Source of the DNA: Actinostola sp. cb2023
Lineage: Eukaryota > Cnidaria > Anthozoa > Actiniaria > Actinostolidae
DNA: 64,000 nt
Assembly: GCA_033675265.1 (NCBI GenBank)
Contig: JAUJYZ010001546.1
Span: 322,501 to 386,500, forward strand
Direction: 5' to 3'
The first letter of the stretch is position 1. Each line of letters opens with the position of its first letter. A program made the position numbers and the translations under genes. Shown piece by piece: positions 1-12,700 of the stretch. A model generated the notes under the pieces. The model had not been told where the DNA came from. It was given only the letters and a program-made list of their open reading frames with translations, and did not search any database.

Positions 1-720
1 TATATCGCAAACAAACGTAGAAATGTCATAATTTGATTCTATGGGAGTTACTTTTTCTGGCAATTTGAGAAATGTAGTGTATTTATGTCCAAAGATTAAA
101 ATAAATAAATTAACCGGGTTTATAAACAAAGCTTTATTGACATAGTTTCGTGCTGGTCCTCTGCGGTTCAAATCAACACCGAGACCGCGGTTACAGTTCT
201 AAATGATAAGAATTGTTAGTATTCTTATTATTCTTATAAAAATTCGAATAAATCCTTGACATATGTTTTATAACATGCTGTGTGTACATTTATGAATTAA
301 CAATGTGAAAATCACCGAAATTAAGCTATTTTTTAAAGTGCGTCTTTATGCAAACTTTACGCGGGGTTTGCTAAGGCAACGTGATTGGTCGAGACGAGAT
401 TTCATGGAGTCTGATTGGTTGAAAGATAAAGCCTTTTAAGTGTCCCCCTCTTCGAAACAACGCGAGCTGTAAGGCACGGACCATTACAAAAGGAGGAGGG
501 GCGAGGTGTACAAAAACAAAACAAAATCCATGTAGAGTAATAGTTTAAGGAAAACAAACTCTGTAAGCAGTAAAAGTAATTTTTGTACTTCAAATTGAAC
601 CAAGAAAATAATAAAATTCACTTCTAGAAAGTCCAACCTCCCCCCACTTCACTTCTCTAATGGCGAGTCTCTGAATTATGGAGGAGTTTGGTTTAAACTC
701 ACATCACGACACTATTCAAT
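1..720. other. 3' flank of the DUF885 gene, no gene seen
   Basis: This stretch lies downstream of the DUF885 stop codon, which is on the minus strand. No exon or known domain is visible. On the minus strand an AATAAA hexamer occurs at 133-138 and could serve as a polyadenylation signal, which would give a 3' UTR of about 600 nt. That use is inferred. Confidence 0.4.
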
Positions 721-3700
721 TTAAAATGGATATCTTCTGGATCGTACGTGTCCAAGAAATTTCCTCAATTTCAAAATCCGTCTCTCATTCATTTCTCGAC
801 TTTTTGACGGTTTTCCAGATTTTTGCTTTGCTGGTTTCTGTTTTCCAAGCATTTCTTGACATCCCGCATTCTTCGTGTCATCAAGGACACACTGGGTGTA
901 TATTTCGATATGTTCTTTCAAGAAATCCATCGGCACTTGGCCATGTCTGAGAATTTGATAATGAAATTCTTTCAGATCGAACTTCTTTCCTAACTGTTTC
1001 TCGGCGCTATTGCGCATGTCCCATAGGGCTAGTTGTCCTGTCATATACGTCGCCGCCTGCCCGGCCCACGATTGATATCGGCTGACTTCTTTCTCGGGTA
1101 CGTCCCCTGTCTCCCACAAGTAGTCACGGAAGAGCGTGACAGCTTCGTTGCGTGACATGCCTCTATGGTGAAGGCCTGTGTCGATGATGAGGCGTAACGC
1201 GCGCCAGAGCTGCGCCTTTAGCATTCCGTACCACTCGAGTTGATGGTGGTCGAATAGCCCTAAGGACCAAAGGAGACATCAGAAAAAGGCAAAGCAGAAA
1301 ATATCTATCGCATCAAAAATAGAGACGCGTCATATTCTTATAAAGAAATTTTCGTGAAAAAAATTTTCGTTAAATTTTCGATCTGAAACTGGCTGAAAAA
1401 AATTCAAATTACACAAGTGTTATACAAAGATCGGGTCCTGTGGATTACATTTACGGGTAATGTTTGCACTTTTGTTTGTGCAACACCCGTAAACTGTTTT
1501 GCATAAACAGCGGGGATCACTTACGATACGGTTTTAATTACTGCCGGGTGGTTTATACAGCTTCTTAGCGGGCGGTCCGGTCCTCGTGCTTCCTCGAAAA
1601 CACAGGAAACACTGGAAAAACGCTCCCTGGAAACTCATTGGAAACTGCCGGAATTTCCAAGGTTTGAGGAGCGCGCGTTGCTTCCAGTGAGAGTCCGATC
1701 GGGGACTGTGGAAGAGTCTAAGTCCTCGGGTCCCCCGAAAAATCATCCTTAAAGCTCAGAAACAAATTGCAAAAAGGAAGCAAATTGCTACCATTTGTAA
1801 TCAATCCCTGGAGATTTAAAGTACAAAGACGCAACGGCCATGTTGGTGGTACAAACAAGAGAAGCTATTGAGAAATGCTTTGTTATAGGGAACCAACATG
1901 GCCGCCATGACGTCACAAAATTATTCGGTGCATGTTTCTCCAAAGATTCGAATGGACTCCAAAGCTTATCAATTTGTTTCATTTTTACAAGTTTTTTCAG
2001 AGCTATGCGATTGACTTTTCCGGCCCAAAAGGTTTTCGGAACTTTGGAGAAGAACTCACTCGTCTGTCCGCCATTTTGTCATAGCGAGATGAGAGGGTCC
2101 TGGGGCTGAGTACTTACCCATATCAAGAGAAGCGACTGGATTTTCGGCGTACATTCCCCAGCCTTCAGTGAATGCTGTGTATTGCTGATCGTCGAGCAAG
2201 TCCAGCGACGAAGGGCAAGTGTCCCTAAAATAATCATTAAAAGATTGATTTGTGATCTTCATGATCAGTTTAATAAACACTTACCACAGGTATCCCAAGC
2301 TGTTCATTTCCTGTGCAGTTGATCATTTCCAGTCATTTGATGTTCGGCGGGGCTTCGCAATTTTTTTAGCTTTCGATTTTAATACCGTATTTCCTCAAAT
2401 AAACGCCCAGCCTCCAATAAACGCCTCCCTCCAATAAACGCCCCCCCCCCCCCCCCCCCCCCCCCTTCCCTTTCAGGAGAAACGCACCCCGCCCCCCATA
2501 GAGGACGCCTCCCCCCATAGAGAGACATTTATTAGAGGTACCCACTCGAAAGGGGGCGTTTATTAGAATAGACACGAAAAACAAACGCTGATATTGAAAG
2601 ATTCCTATTTTTATTCTTTAAATGTCTACAACTGACTCATTACCGCTTATGTTTTTCATCGTATTGTTGATGACTCGGGAAACGTTTCAGAAGCAACATT
2701 TCAAGTGGAGTTTCGAAATATACGCCCCCCTCTTTTAAACGCCTTCCTCTAATAAACACCCCCTCTAAAACTTCAAATTTTAAATAAACGGCCCCGGCGT
2801 TTATTTGAAGAAATACGGTACTGTGAGAGTTTGTAATTCAAAGCAATTCAGTTAAGGTAATGCGATCGTGCATTCGTGCGCATCTTTCCTGCGCATGATA
2901 TTCAACGGCGATTATCTAAAAATCTAAGTCGGTGACCTATGCTGATTTTTCCACTGTAAGTCTAGGTCAACTAAAGCTAGAAAATATCAAAAAATGAAGA
3001 CAGGTCTTCGAGCTATTTTTTGAGTAAATCTACGAAGTGTTCATTTTCGAACTACTTTTCATTGGTTGGGCTTCCTGTGGTAGAGCTCTTTCAATATGGC
3101 GGATCAAGCGTTTTAATATTCAACGGCGAATATCTAAAAATCTAACACGGTGACCTACCCTGATATTTTTGCCCTGAGTAGGTATTTACGAAAGCTAAAA
3201 CATATAAAAAAATGAGGGTAGGTCTTCGAGCTAAATTTTAAGGAAATCGCCAAAATGTCCAAAAATAGGATCGTAAAGGACGGTCAAAATGTATTGTTTT
3301 TGAAATTTTGGCTTTGAAAACTTATTGTTCGACACAATAAAATGACAAATTTCTGTTTTTTCATTATATTATGTTAACATATGTATCATTTGAAAGTATT
3401 GCTTTTATTATTACCGACCAATACGGACAGCAAGAGCTTGTAATTCCATTATCCATTTTTGCCAGAAAAGATGGCCGCAAGCCCCATCTTTGAAAAATTA
3501 TATCTGCTCAATGGATTCGGTGACCCCCATTTTTTATTTCATTTTTCTACTCTAGCACTCAAAATCAATATTTGTGCCAAGTTTAAAAAGAATTGTTCGA
3601 CAAAAAATTGCACGATCGCATTACCTTAAGTCTGCAATTTTGGAAATAAAGACATTATTATTACCTTGGGATACCTGTGCACCTACGAACAACTTAGTAC

Positions 3701-6700
3701 CCAGGATTTCTCCATGCACCTTCTCCGGAAGAGGGAAGAATCGAGAACCTGGGTCCGCTCGCGCCTTCTATATATAGTATTCAAACGTGGGAATTGTCTG
3801 AAAATGAGCTCAAGAATATCGAGGTAATATGGCATGGTTTCTTGCGGAAAATGGTGCGTGGAGGATATGTACGCAAGAATGCTCCAAGTAGGAAAGAAAG
3901 AAAAACAAATATCGACCCAAAAACTCAGGTGGAAGGAGAAATAGATTGGAGCTTCAAGATCTCCAATGCCCGACTATAAAGTGAACTAACACATGCTCTC
4001 CCAATCCGTGACTTCTGCTACCTACAACATCTTAAGTACATTGCACACATCTGCAGAATGGATAATAGTGCACTTCAAAAGCAGATTCTGTTTGATAATA
4101 GAACATCTAGGACAATATGGAATAGGATAGAGTCCCTGCTGGGTATAGACACCCACCAGGCTAGACGATCAACGATGAACACACCAGACAAAGAACATCT
4201 AGGATGATATGGACTAGGATAGAGTCCCTGCTGGGTATAGACACCCACCAGGCTAGACGATCAATGATGAACACACCAGACAAAGAACATCTAGGATGAT
4301 ATGGACTAGGATAGAGTCCCTGCTGGGTATAGACACCCACCAGGCTAGACGATCAACGATGAACACACCAGACAAAGAACATCTAGGATGATATGGACTA
4401 GGATAGAGTCCCTGCTGGGTATAGACACCCACCAGGCTAGACGATCAATGATGAACACACCAGACAAAGAACATCTAGGATGATATGGACTAGGATAGAG
4501 TCCCTGCTGGGTATAGACACCCACCAGGCTAGACGATCAACGATGAACACACCAGACAAAGAACATCTAGGACAATATGGAATAGGATAGAGTCCCTGCT
4601 GGGTATAGACACCCACCAGGCTAGACGATCAATGATGAACACACCAGACAAAGAACATCTAGGACAATATGGAATAGGATAGAGTCCCTGCTGGGTATAG
4701 ACACCCACCAGGCTAGACGATCGACGATGAACACACCAGACAAAGAACATCTAGGATGATATGGAATAGGATAGAGTCCCTGCTGGGTATAGACACCCAC
4801 CAGGCTAGACGATCAACGATGAACACACCAGACAAAGAACATCTAGGACAATATGGACTAGGATAGAGTCCCTGCTGGGTATAGACACCCACCAGGCTAG
4901 ACGATCAATGATGAACACACCAGACAAAGAACATCTAGGACAATATGGAATAGGATAGAGTCCCTGCTGGGTATAGACACCCACCAGGCTAGACGATCAA
5001 TGATGAACACATCAGACAAAGAACATCTAGGACAATATGGAATAGGATAGAGTCCCTGCTGGGTATAGACACCCACCAGGCTAGACGATCAATGATGAAC
5101 ACACCAGACAAAGAACATCTAGGATGATATGGACTAGGATAGAGTCCCTGCTGGGTATAGACACCCACCAGGCTAGACGATCAACGATGAACACACCAGA
5201 CAAAGAACATCTAGGACAATATGGAATAGGATAGAGTCCCTGCTGGGTATAGACACCCACCAGGCTAGACGATCAATGATGAACACACCAGACAAAGAAC
5301 ATCTAGGACAATATGGAATAGGATAGAGTCCCTGCTGGGTATAGACACCCACCAGGCTAGACGATCAACGATGAACACACCAGACAAAGAACATCTAGGA
5401 TGATATGGAATAGGATAGAGTCCCTGCTGGGTAGACACCCACCAGGTCAGACGATCAATGATGAAGACACCGGACTTTATGCGACTGCAGGAGACGAGAT
5501 TTCCCACCCTATCCAGACAAAAGCGCCCCAAGGCCGGATACGCGCCTAACGGAAAATATGATGATGATGAAGAGGTTCGTACGGTGGCCATCTTGTGGAG
5601 TCAGAACAACATACATTTTCTCATCAGGGAAATAAAATATTTTTTCATTCAAATATATTTCACTGTTCTCGACTCGCAAAATGGCTGCCGTAGGAACCCT
5701 CTACTGATTAGTCCGATAAATACCACAAAGTCCCACATGCGTTACCTGAAGTTTTCAAGATAACCTTGTATCTGCAAATGGTGTCCTGGCCATGCTTCGT
5801 GTGCGCTCACAGCCAATTCAGTATATATGGGTCCCATACGATCAACGAAAAAAGGGATGTTATAGCTCGCTGGTACTTCGCACCAACTTTGGCTTGACTG
5901 GTAACTCTGGACAGCTTCAGCCGGATCAAGGCTCATTTGAACATCAACAGAACACGATGGCTTGGTCTTCTTGGGTCCAGTGTGGTAGAATAAGCGGTCG
6001 ACCCAGGGTTGCACATGCGCTATGCTCTTTCTCGCTACTTTGAACCACTTTTGCATTGTTGCGTAACGCACGGGGCAAAACTTCTTGGCAGCTACGAGAA
6101 ATGAGAGACATTTAGGTCGAGTGTTTTGTACAGTGATACAGCAAACTACATAATGACGTCATCAATCACAACAAGCCGCCATTTTAGGGTGATAAAACAC
6201 GATGAGACGCTAGAAATTTTAAGCAAAAAGAATTCTAGGACAACTGTTTTTCGTCAGACGAACCAGTAAATTTTAAGCAAAATCTTTGGGAATTCACCTT
6301 TTTGGAATACTTGCAGTGTAGCGTTGGCGACATCTTCAAAACTACGTTTTTATCGAGTTTTCCATTGTTTTACGTATTTCTACATCCCCAGGTGTAGATA
6401 TCCCATGATACCTTGCGCTAAAACTATAGGTTTTTACATATGACGTCATTATGAAGTTACAATCCTAATGATACATTGGCCGTTTGAAAATCCAGTTACT
6501 CTGCTCAAAGAAGCAGGGCCCGTCAGGTCCTGACTCAGAGCATCCTTTTGCGAGCCAAGGACAATATTCGACCCCAGTCCTTCACTTACTAAACCACAGG
6601 AAACCCAAACAAGGAATATGTAAGAGACGGATAATCACGTACCTTGTACATTCGAGCAAATGTCGTGAGCTCGTTGGTCGGATTCATTGGCTGGGAATGG

Positions 6701-9700
6701 TTTCTCGTTCAGAAACATCTCTGGTCTGTTAATGTACTTTGTGAATTCCCTGACTGCCTCGTCAGTGTTGTGTATTCCCGTGATGTTCTTGGCGACTTCG
6801 ATTGTTTGAGCGTACAATTGACGAACCATCTTCCAACCAATTCGATTTACTGTCCCTACGAAAGAAATAATGCATGGCAGTAGAAAATATATAGTAATCC
6901 TTTATTTATTTATTTATTTATTTTTTTTTTTATTATTTTTTTTTTTTTTATTATTATTATTATTTTTTTTATTTTTTTTTTTTTTAAATAGTAAACCTTT
7001 ATATTAACCTACTAATGTGGCCTGTGCAAATCAAGGCTGGCCAGTTCACTTGTCTGTTTGTACGATCTTTAGCACAATAGCTCGACACCATTGTATAAAA
7101 AAGCTCTGAGATATCTGTAAGTTTTGCTTTATCAACAAAGTCAAGCGCCATTCGATCTTGAATGTTTTGCCTTCCAAAACGAATTCAGGATAAGGGATGA
7201 CGTAATGTCACGTGAGACCTGGGATGCTTACCATTTACTCGGAAAAAACCGGAAATTCCGGTTTGAAAAAAAAAAGTTATATGTTATTCCCGGATCGGAA
7301 AATTCCGGAAAACTCGGTCTAATGGTACACGCGTCTACGGAAAAAACGAAAAGAGCGGGAAAAGTGGATTACCTCAATCGCTAGACCGAGTTTTCCGAAA
7401 CCTTCCGATCGGAATGACACATACCATTTGTTTTTCCAACCGGAATTTCCGGTTTTTCCGAGTAAATGGTAAGCACCCCTGATAAACTCTCATTATGGCT
7501 ATAAGCTCCTCTGATCCTGGGACGCGCAAAGGATGTGAACTGACCTCTCTGCCTTCTTCAGCGCGTATGCTTGAGAAATTCTGACATGAATGAGTGCGCG
7601 CACACGGGAAATGTTGGAATAATTACTCATACCTGGAGAGTACGGTAAAGTCGTAAAGTATGACAGTATTTGACCATAGGCACCGCTACCGTGCATTATT
7701 TCACCAGCATCTAAATAAGGACGTGTCCTCTGATTGGTCCTCGAGCCATTGTAATAGACATAGCGTACTGGACGGCTTGCTAACCCATGAATCACGCCCT
7801 TAGGAATACAATTCAACGGGTGCACGTTCTTGAGATAATACATCAATTCGTCGAGTGGGCGTCCCACGTGCTCGACAATTACGCGTTTCACTGACTGTTC
7901 TAAAGTGCTGTTGTGTCGACGTTTCCATTCCTGGACGGTGCTTGGATTTGCATGTATGTAAGACAGAAACTTTGTCATGTTGAAGACAAAGCTATTAGGG
8001 TGAAACCATGACAAGATGACCTTGCCGTCTCTTTTCACTCCAAAACCCTCGTAGAGAAACTGTAGACACCTTATTCCCGCGGTGCAGTCTTCTTGCGTGT
8101 TCACCATCCCAGACACAACCCCTCGCCTGACGTTGTCATGGTACTGTCTCACTCCTTCACCAGTCTCACGAAGCGACGCAAAAACCTGCTCCAGAACTTG
8201 AGTATTCCCTGGAGCAAAGAGGAGGAAGATGGTGGCGACTTGAAGCCTGACGTAAGCAATTCCTTCGGAAGAACACTGGCGCCCAGGCCCCGACATCCAT
8301 GCACCTGAAGAGGAACAAGATGAACTTTAGAGGGGAGGGGTCAGGTAATCACTCTTGGAGCAAAATGCCGCATTATTGGAATAAACTGCTCATGGTAGGA
8401 TTATACTTGAAAGTTGTCAGTTTTGGATAATTCACTGAATTCACTAGTGAGGACCAGCGCTAATCTTTTTAAAAGGCAGCCAAGTACCTCTATAAGACAG
8501 ACACCTTTGTCTGGTCTATACATTTCCTCTCTATGGCAGACTTTGCACTATAAAGCCCGGTTGTCACTAGCGATGCAAGAAGCATAAGCACAAGACCCAT
8601 TATATCACTGTGAAAACTGGTAGTTCAATTCCCAGACCGGGCCGCTATATGTTAGAAGAGTTTGTCAGTTCATTCTCACCCTTGCTTCGAGGGTTTTTCT
8701 CCGCCGGGGTACTCCGGCTTTCCTCACTCCATCAAAAATGAACTTGTCGAGATGAGTGTTGAGTGCACAGAATCTTAGGTGTGTGTGAGTGAATGTGAAA
8801 CTGAAGTGCTCGTAAAATAAATTCTAGTTCTTTCTTATAGCTTCTATATCGGGCCCTACTAAAATCACTGCAAGGTGACATAGGTCCCCTTGGTATAGAC
8901 TTTCTCAAAGTCCGTTTTCCCTGTCTCTTGGGGGGAAATATCGTGGAAAAAAAGAGAAAAAAGGGGAAGAAAGTGTGGTCAACTTGTGGCAAGTCTAGAG
9001 CCCTGGGAAAAGAAGAGTTTAACAAGAATATTTCATGAGCACCAAATCAAGTTTTCTCCATTTCTCACGCTTGCCGTTCTGCTTGCGTCGAGCCCGTTTC
9101 ATATATCCGTAGCTTCCTATACTTGCGCTGGAGTCATATTGAAAACTAGGTTTTACTGCAATCAAGTTTACAATCTAAAGGGTTGGTTGCTGTGCCGTCA
9201 GAAAGTCGTGCAGCGAGTATTGCCAAAGGAGGCTACCGCAGCCCATGACGCGCCAATTCTAAACATCCCCATTGATAATATCTCTGATATAAATCGGCAC
9301 CCAAACCAGCGCGGAGCTAGACGGCGAGCCATGATCCCCGCCCGCTGCCGGTCCACATCAAACACAGAGCCGACGTATAGCACCCGTCGGTTACCTCTCT
9401 TTTATATTACTACGCGAACACTCGAGACGAAAGTTGCGAGTGGTAAGTTTGCAATAGATTTCCGTGAATCGTAAATATTAAATATGCCGAATGTGGGTTC
9501 TTTGATGTCTGGGGAAGAATTTACAGACTGCAACTTTGAGACTTTCGTCTCGGTGGTCGCGTACCAGTGCAAACGGTGGTAAGTCATGGAGTACATGGCT
9601 GAGAGATTGTGGTTTTATAAGTTAGTTTTAGACTGTCGTGGTACAACTGTGGATTCGTTGAACATTAGAAAACAGTTCGGCGTTGATTTGATCATTCATT

Positions 9701-12700
9701 TTGAAACAGAACTCGACTAAGTCCAATTTTTCTTCCCCGAAAAAAATAAATAATAATCACCCCACAAAACGAAACGCAAGCACGAGCCGCAGCGCTCCGA
9801 CTACTTGCCAAGCAAAAATGGTAGCGTCAATTCATCGTCCGAAATACCTCTCATTTTAGAGTGTATTTTTATAGTCAAAGAGAGAAGATTGTGAACGTCT
9901 ACGTCCACAAAGATATACAAAGTAATTATCGCCTAATTATCTCATCTGCAAAGCTGATACTCATATTTCACTCTATAAAAGCTTCTTGTTCACATTTGTC
10001 TCAGTGTTTTTGACATAACATTGGCTTTCTCTTTCAACCAATCAGCGCGTCGTTACATGAATATGATTGACAGCTCTCGTTCTAAAAATAGAATACTTTC
10101 TATTGATACAATTTAAACTAGCATCCTCCGCAGGCATACTGTGGAGATTTTTCCTGTCGTCTGTTTTCTCTTCTCCCCAGTCTTTCCCTTCTACACAGGA
10201 ACCCCAAAATTAAAAGGAGTTGGATTTTTTTTTGAAATCTTTTGTTGAATTTTTTTTTGGGGGGGGGGGGATTTTTTTTTCAGGAGTCGCATGGGGAGGT
10301 ACCCTGGTTCCAGAGGGGCTTGCTGCGCTCTGGCACCCAGGGTAATGCGGAGGAGGCGAACAATTACCGTACCTGTGTAATAGTTGTCCTGGTAAGGACT
10401 TCCAAAATGATACTCAAGAAAATGCTTTGCAAGGGAAAGCATGCGTCTTTCTCTGATCTTTAAAAGCTGTTTGTTGACCTTTAATCTCTTGAGGTCATCT
10501 GCCAGGGCAAGCGATGCGTCTGAATTGGCCTTCAGCTTGGCAGGGGTAGGGACATATGGTCGGTAGACGGTCCGCATTTGATCAGGTGGTAAATCACTTC
10601 TATAAAGGACTACGAACGGATTGGACCGAAGGTATGACCACTTTATCCTGTTAAGGAACGCAGGAAGACCTGGAATAGAAAATAAGAATTTGTGACGAGT
10701 ATAAAGCTGCCAGGCAACTCCGTTTGGGATCCCTGTGCTCTAACTCTGGAGAAGACTGGAACTGAAAGAAGTGGTTGAACTCGTAGTCCCAAAATATTGC
10801 GCTCAAGTCTCACGGACAATTTTGCAAGGCGTCCATCTGAAGAAACATCTATCTTCTCGTCCTTCTATGGCTGGTAGAAAGGGGCAAAAAAGAACCTGCA
10901 TAGCCGGCGCAGCGAACTGCTCTTCACTGGACGCCAACTGCGCGCTCTTCAAATCTTGGAAATCCAAGGCTTGGAGAACGCGCTTTTTGTCCAGTGCTTC
11001 TCCCCGGAGATCACCTCCCTCCCCTTTCCATCCCCATCCCATCCCTTCTCCCCTTTCCATCCCCTCTCCCCTTTCCATCCCGTCCCCTTTCCATCCCCTC
11101 TCCTTCCTCTCTCCATCCACTCTGCCCCTTTCCATCCCCTCTCCCCTTTCCATCGATCCCCTCCCCTTTCCATCCCCTCTTACCTTTCCACCCCCTCTCC
11201 CTTTTCCATCCCCTCTCCCCTTTCCATCCCCTCTCCCCTTTCCATCCCCTCTCCCCTTTCCATCCCCTCTCCCCTTTCCACCCCCTCTCCCCTGTCCATC
11301 CCCTCTTCCCTTTCCACCCCCTCTCCCCTCAAGCGCGTCCCCCCTCCCCCCCCCCCCCCCCCCCCCTCTCCCCTCATGCGCCAGTCAAAAATTAGCCTGC
11401 ATTATAGACGTTCCTTGTTGAAGGCCAAGTACCTTACTGACAAATCTGGATTACGGTCAGTCGAGCAATATGAATTTCAATCAAAGGGGATTATATTTCT
11501 ACCTTCTGTGCTAGACGAGATCTCACTTCTATCGGGCATTAAAAGGAGAGAATATACCCGGGGGTACTCCGATGTGAATGGGGTGGGCATGATCGTCGTG
11601 TCTTTTAGGGGTGTAGCAAAAAAATTTGCCACCAAGGTATCAGTTAGGGTTGCACGCGAGGAAATCGAAAACGTCGTCATCTTTTAGGGGTCAAATAAAG
11701 TTTAAGCCACGCCAAAATTGGTCTTCTTTAGGGGTGGATCATTAGAAATGTTGGGAGGGGGGGGGTGACAATTCCCAAAAAAAAATTTCTACAAAGAAAA
11801 AATGTCCCAAAAAAAAATCCTGCAAGTACCCTACACCCAAAAAAAAATTTCCTGCAAGTACCCTACCACCCAAAAAAAAATTCCTGCAAGTACCCTACCA
11901 CCCAAAAAAAAATTCCTGCAAGCAAGCAAGACAGTTGGAGCACAACATGCTATCTGGAGGCAAAATGTATCAAAAGACAGCTTCAAAAAACATTGAATAT
12001 ACTCTATCTGAAATAACTTCAGATGCTCAAAACTGCACAAGTTACAAGTCATAAAGTTTATTCGGAAACTAGTACATCTACATTTATTAAGTTGGTAAAG
12101 TCGTGAGACATCATACACCAAGGGCGGATCCAAGGGAGGAGAATGGGGGGCCGGTGCCCCCCCTTTGAGTTGGGCCCGATACATATTCGCCCACGGTCTG
12201 CCCACCATTTGATGCCCAGAATGGATGGAAATTGCATTTTCGAGCTTCTAGATTTCAAAATTTTCTGGGGGAGCATGCCCCCACACCCCCTAGAAGAAGG
12301 GGCCTTGCGGTCTCTTAGTGGTGCACCCCCCTTTCAAAATCTCGAGATCCACCCCTGTAGTATATTATTTTTTGCAATAATACACCAAATTGATAAAGAC
12401 AAAGCTTAATTGAGGAACCTAACACAACATTATAAGGGAGCTGTCATTATTTTTCTAGAAACAAAGCCAGTAATAATAACTGTCATTATTTTAGTCATAA
12501 GATTTGGGGGGAGGAGGGATCACTAGATTAAGGGGGGTTGTATCACTGTAAGACTCCCATGATTCGGCCAGAAGTTCAATTTTCTGTCAGTTTAAACTTA
12601 CTGGAAACTATACTCTCAGAAGGCAGGAAATGCTATTTCAGAGACCCTATACTTCAAAAAAATTCAGGGGAGCATGCCCCCGCACCCCTCAAGGAACTCG

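Noticed and set aside
8986..9474. A 162-codon plus-strand frame in a DUF885 intron
   Set aside because: No recognisable domain, no splice partners and ordinary composition. A chance frame is more likely, though this is not certain.
10771..11687. Long Ser/Pro-rich frames (up to 243 codons) and their Gly/Glu-rich antisense
   Set aside because: They translate a polypyrimidine minisatellite in several frames; there is no start context, domain or splice support.
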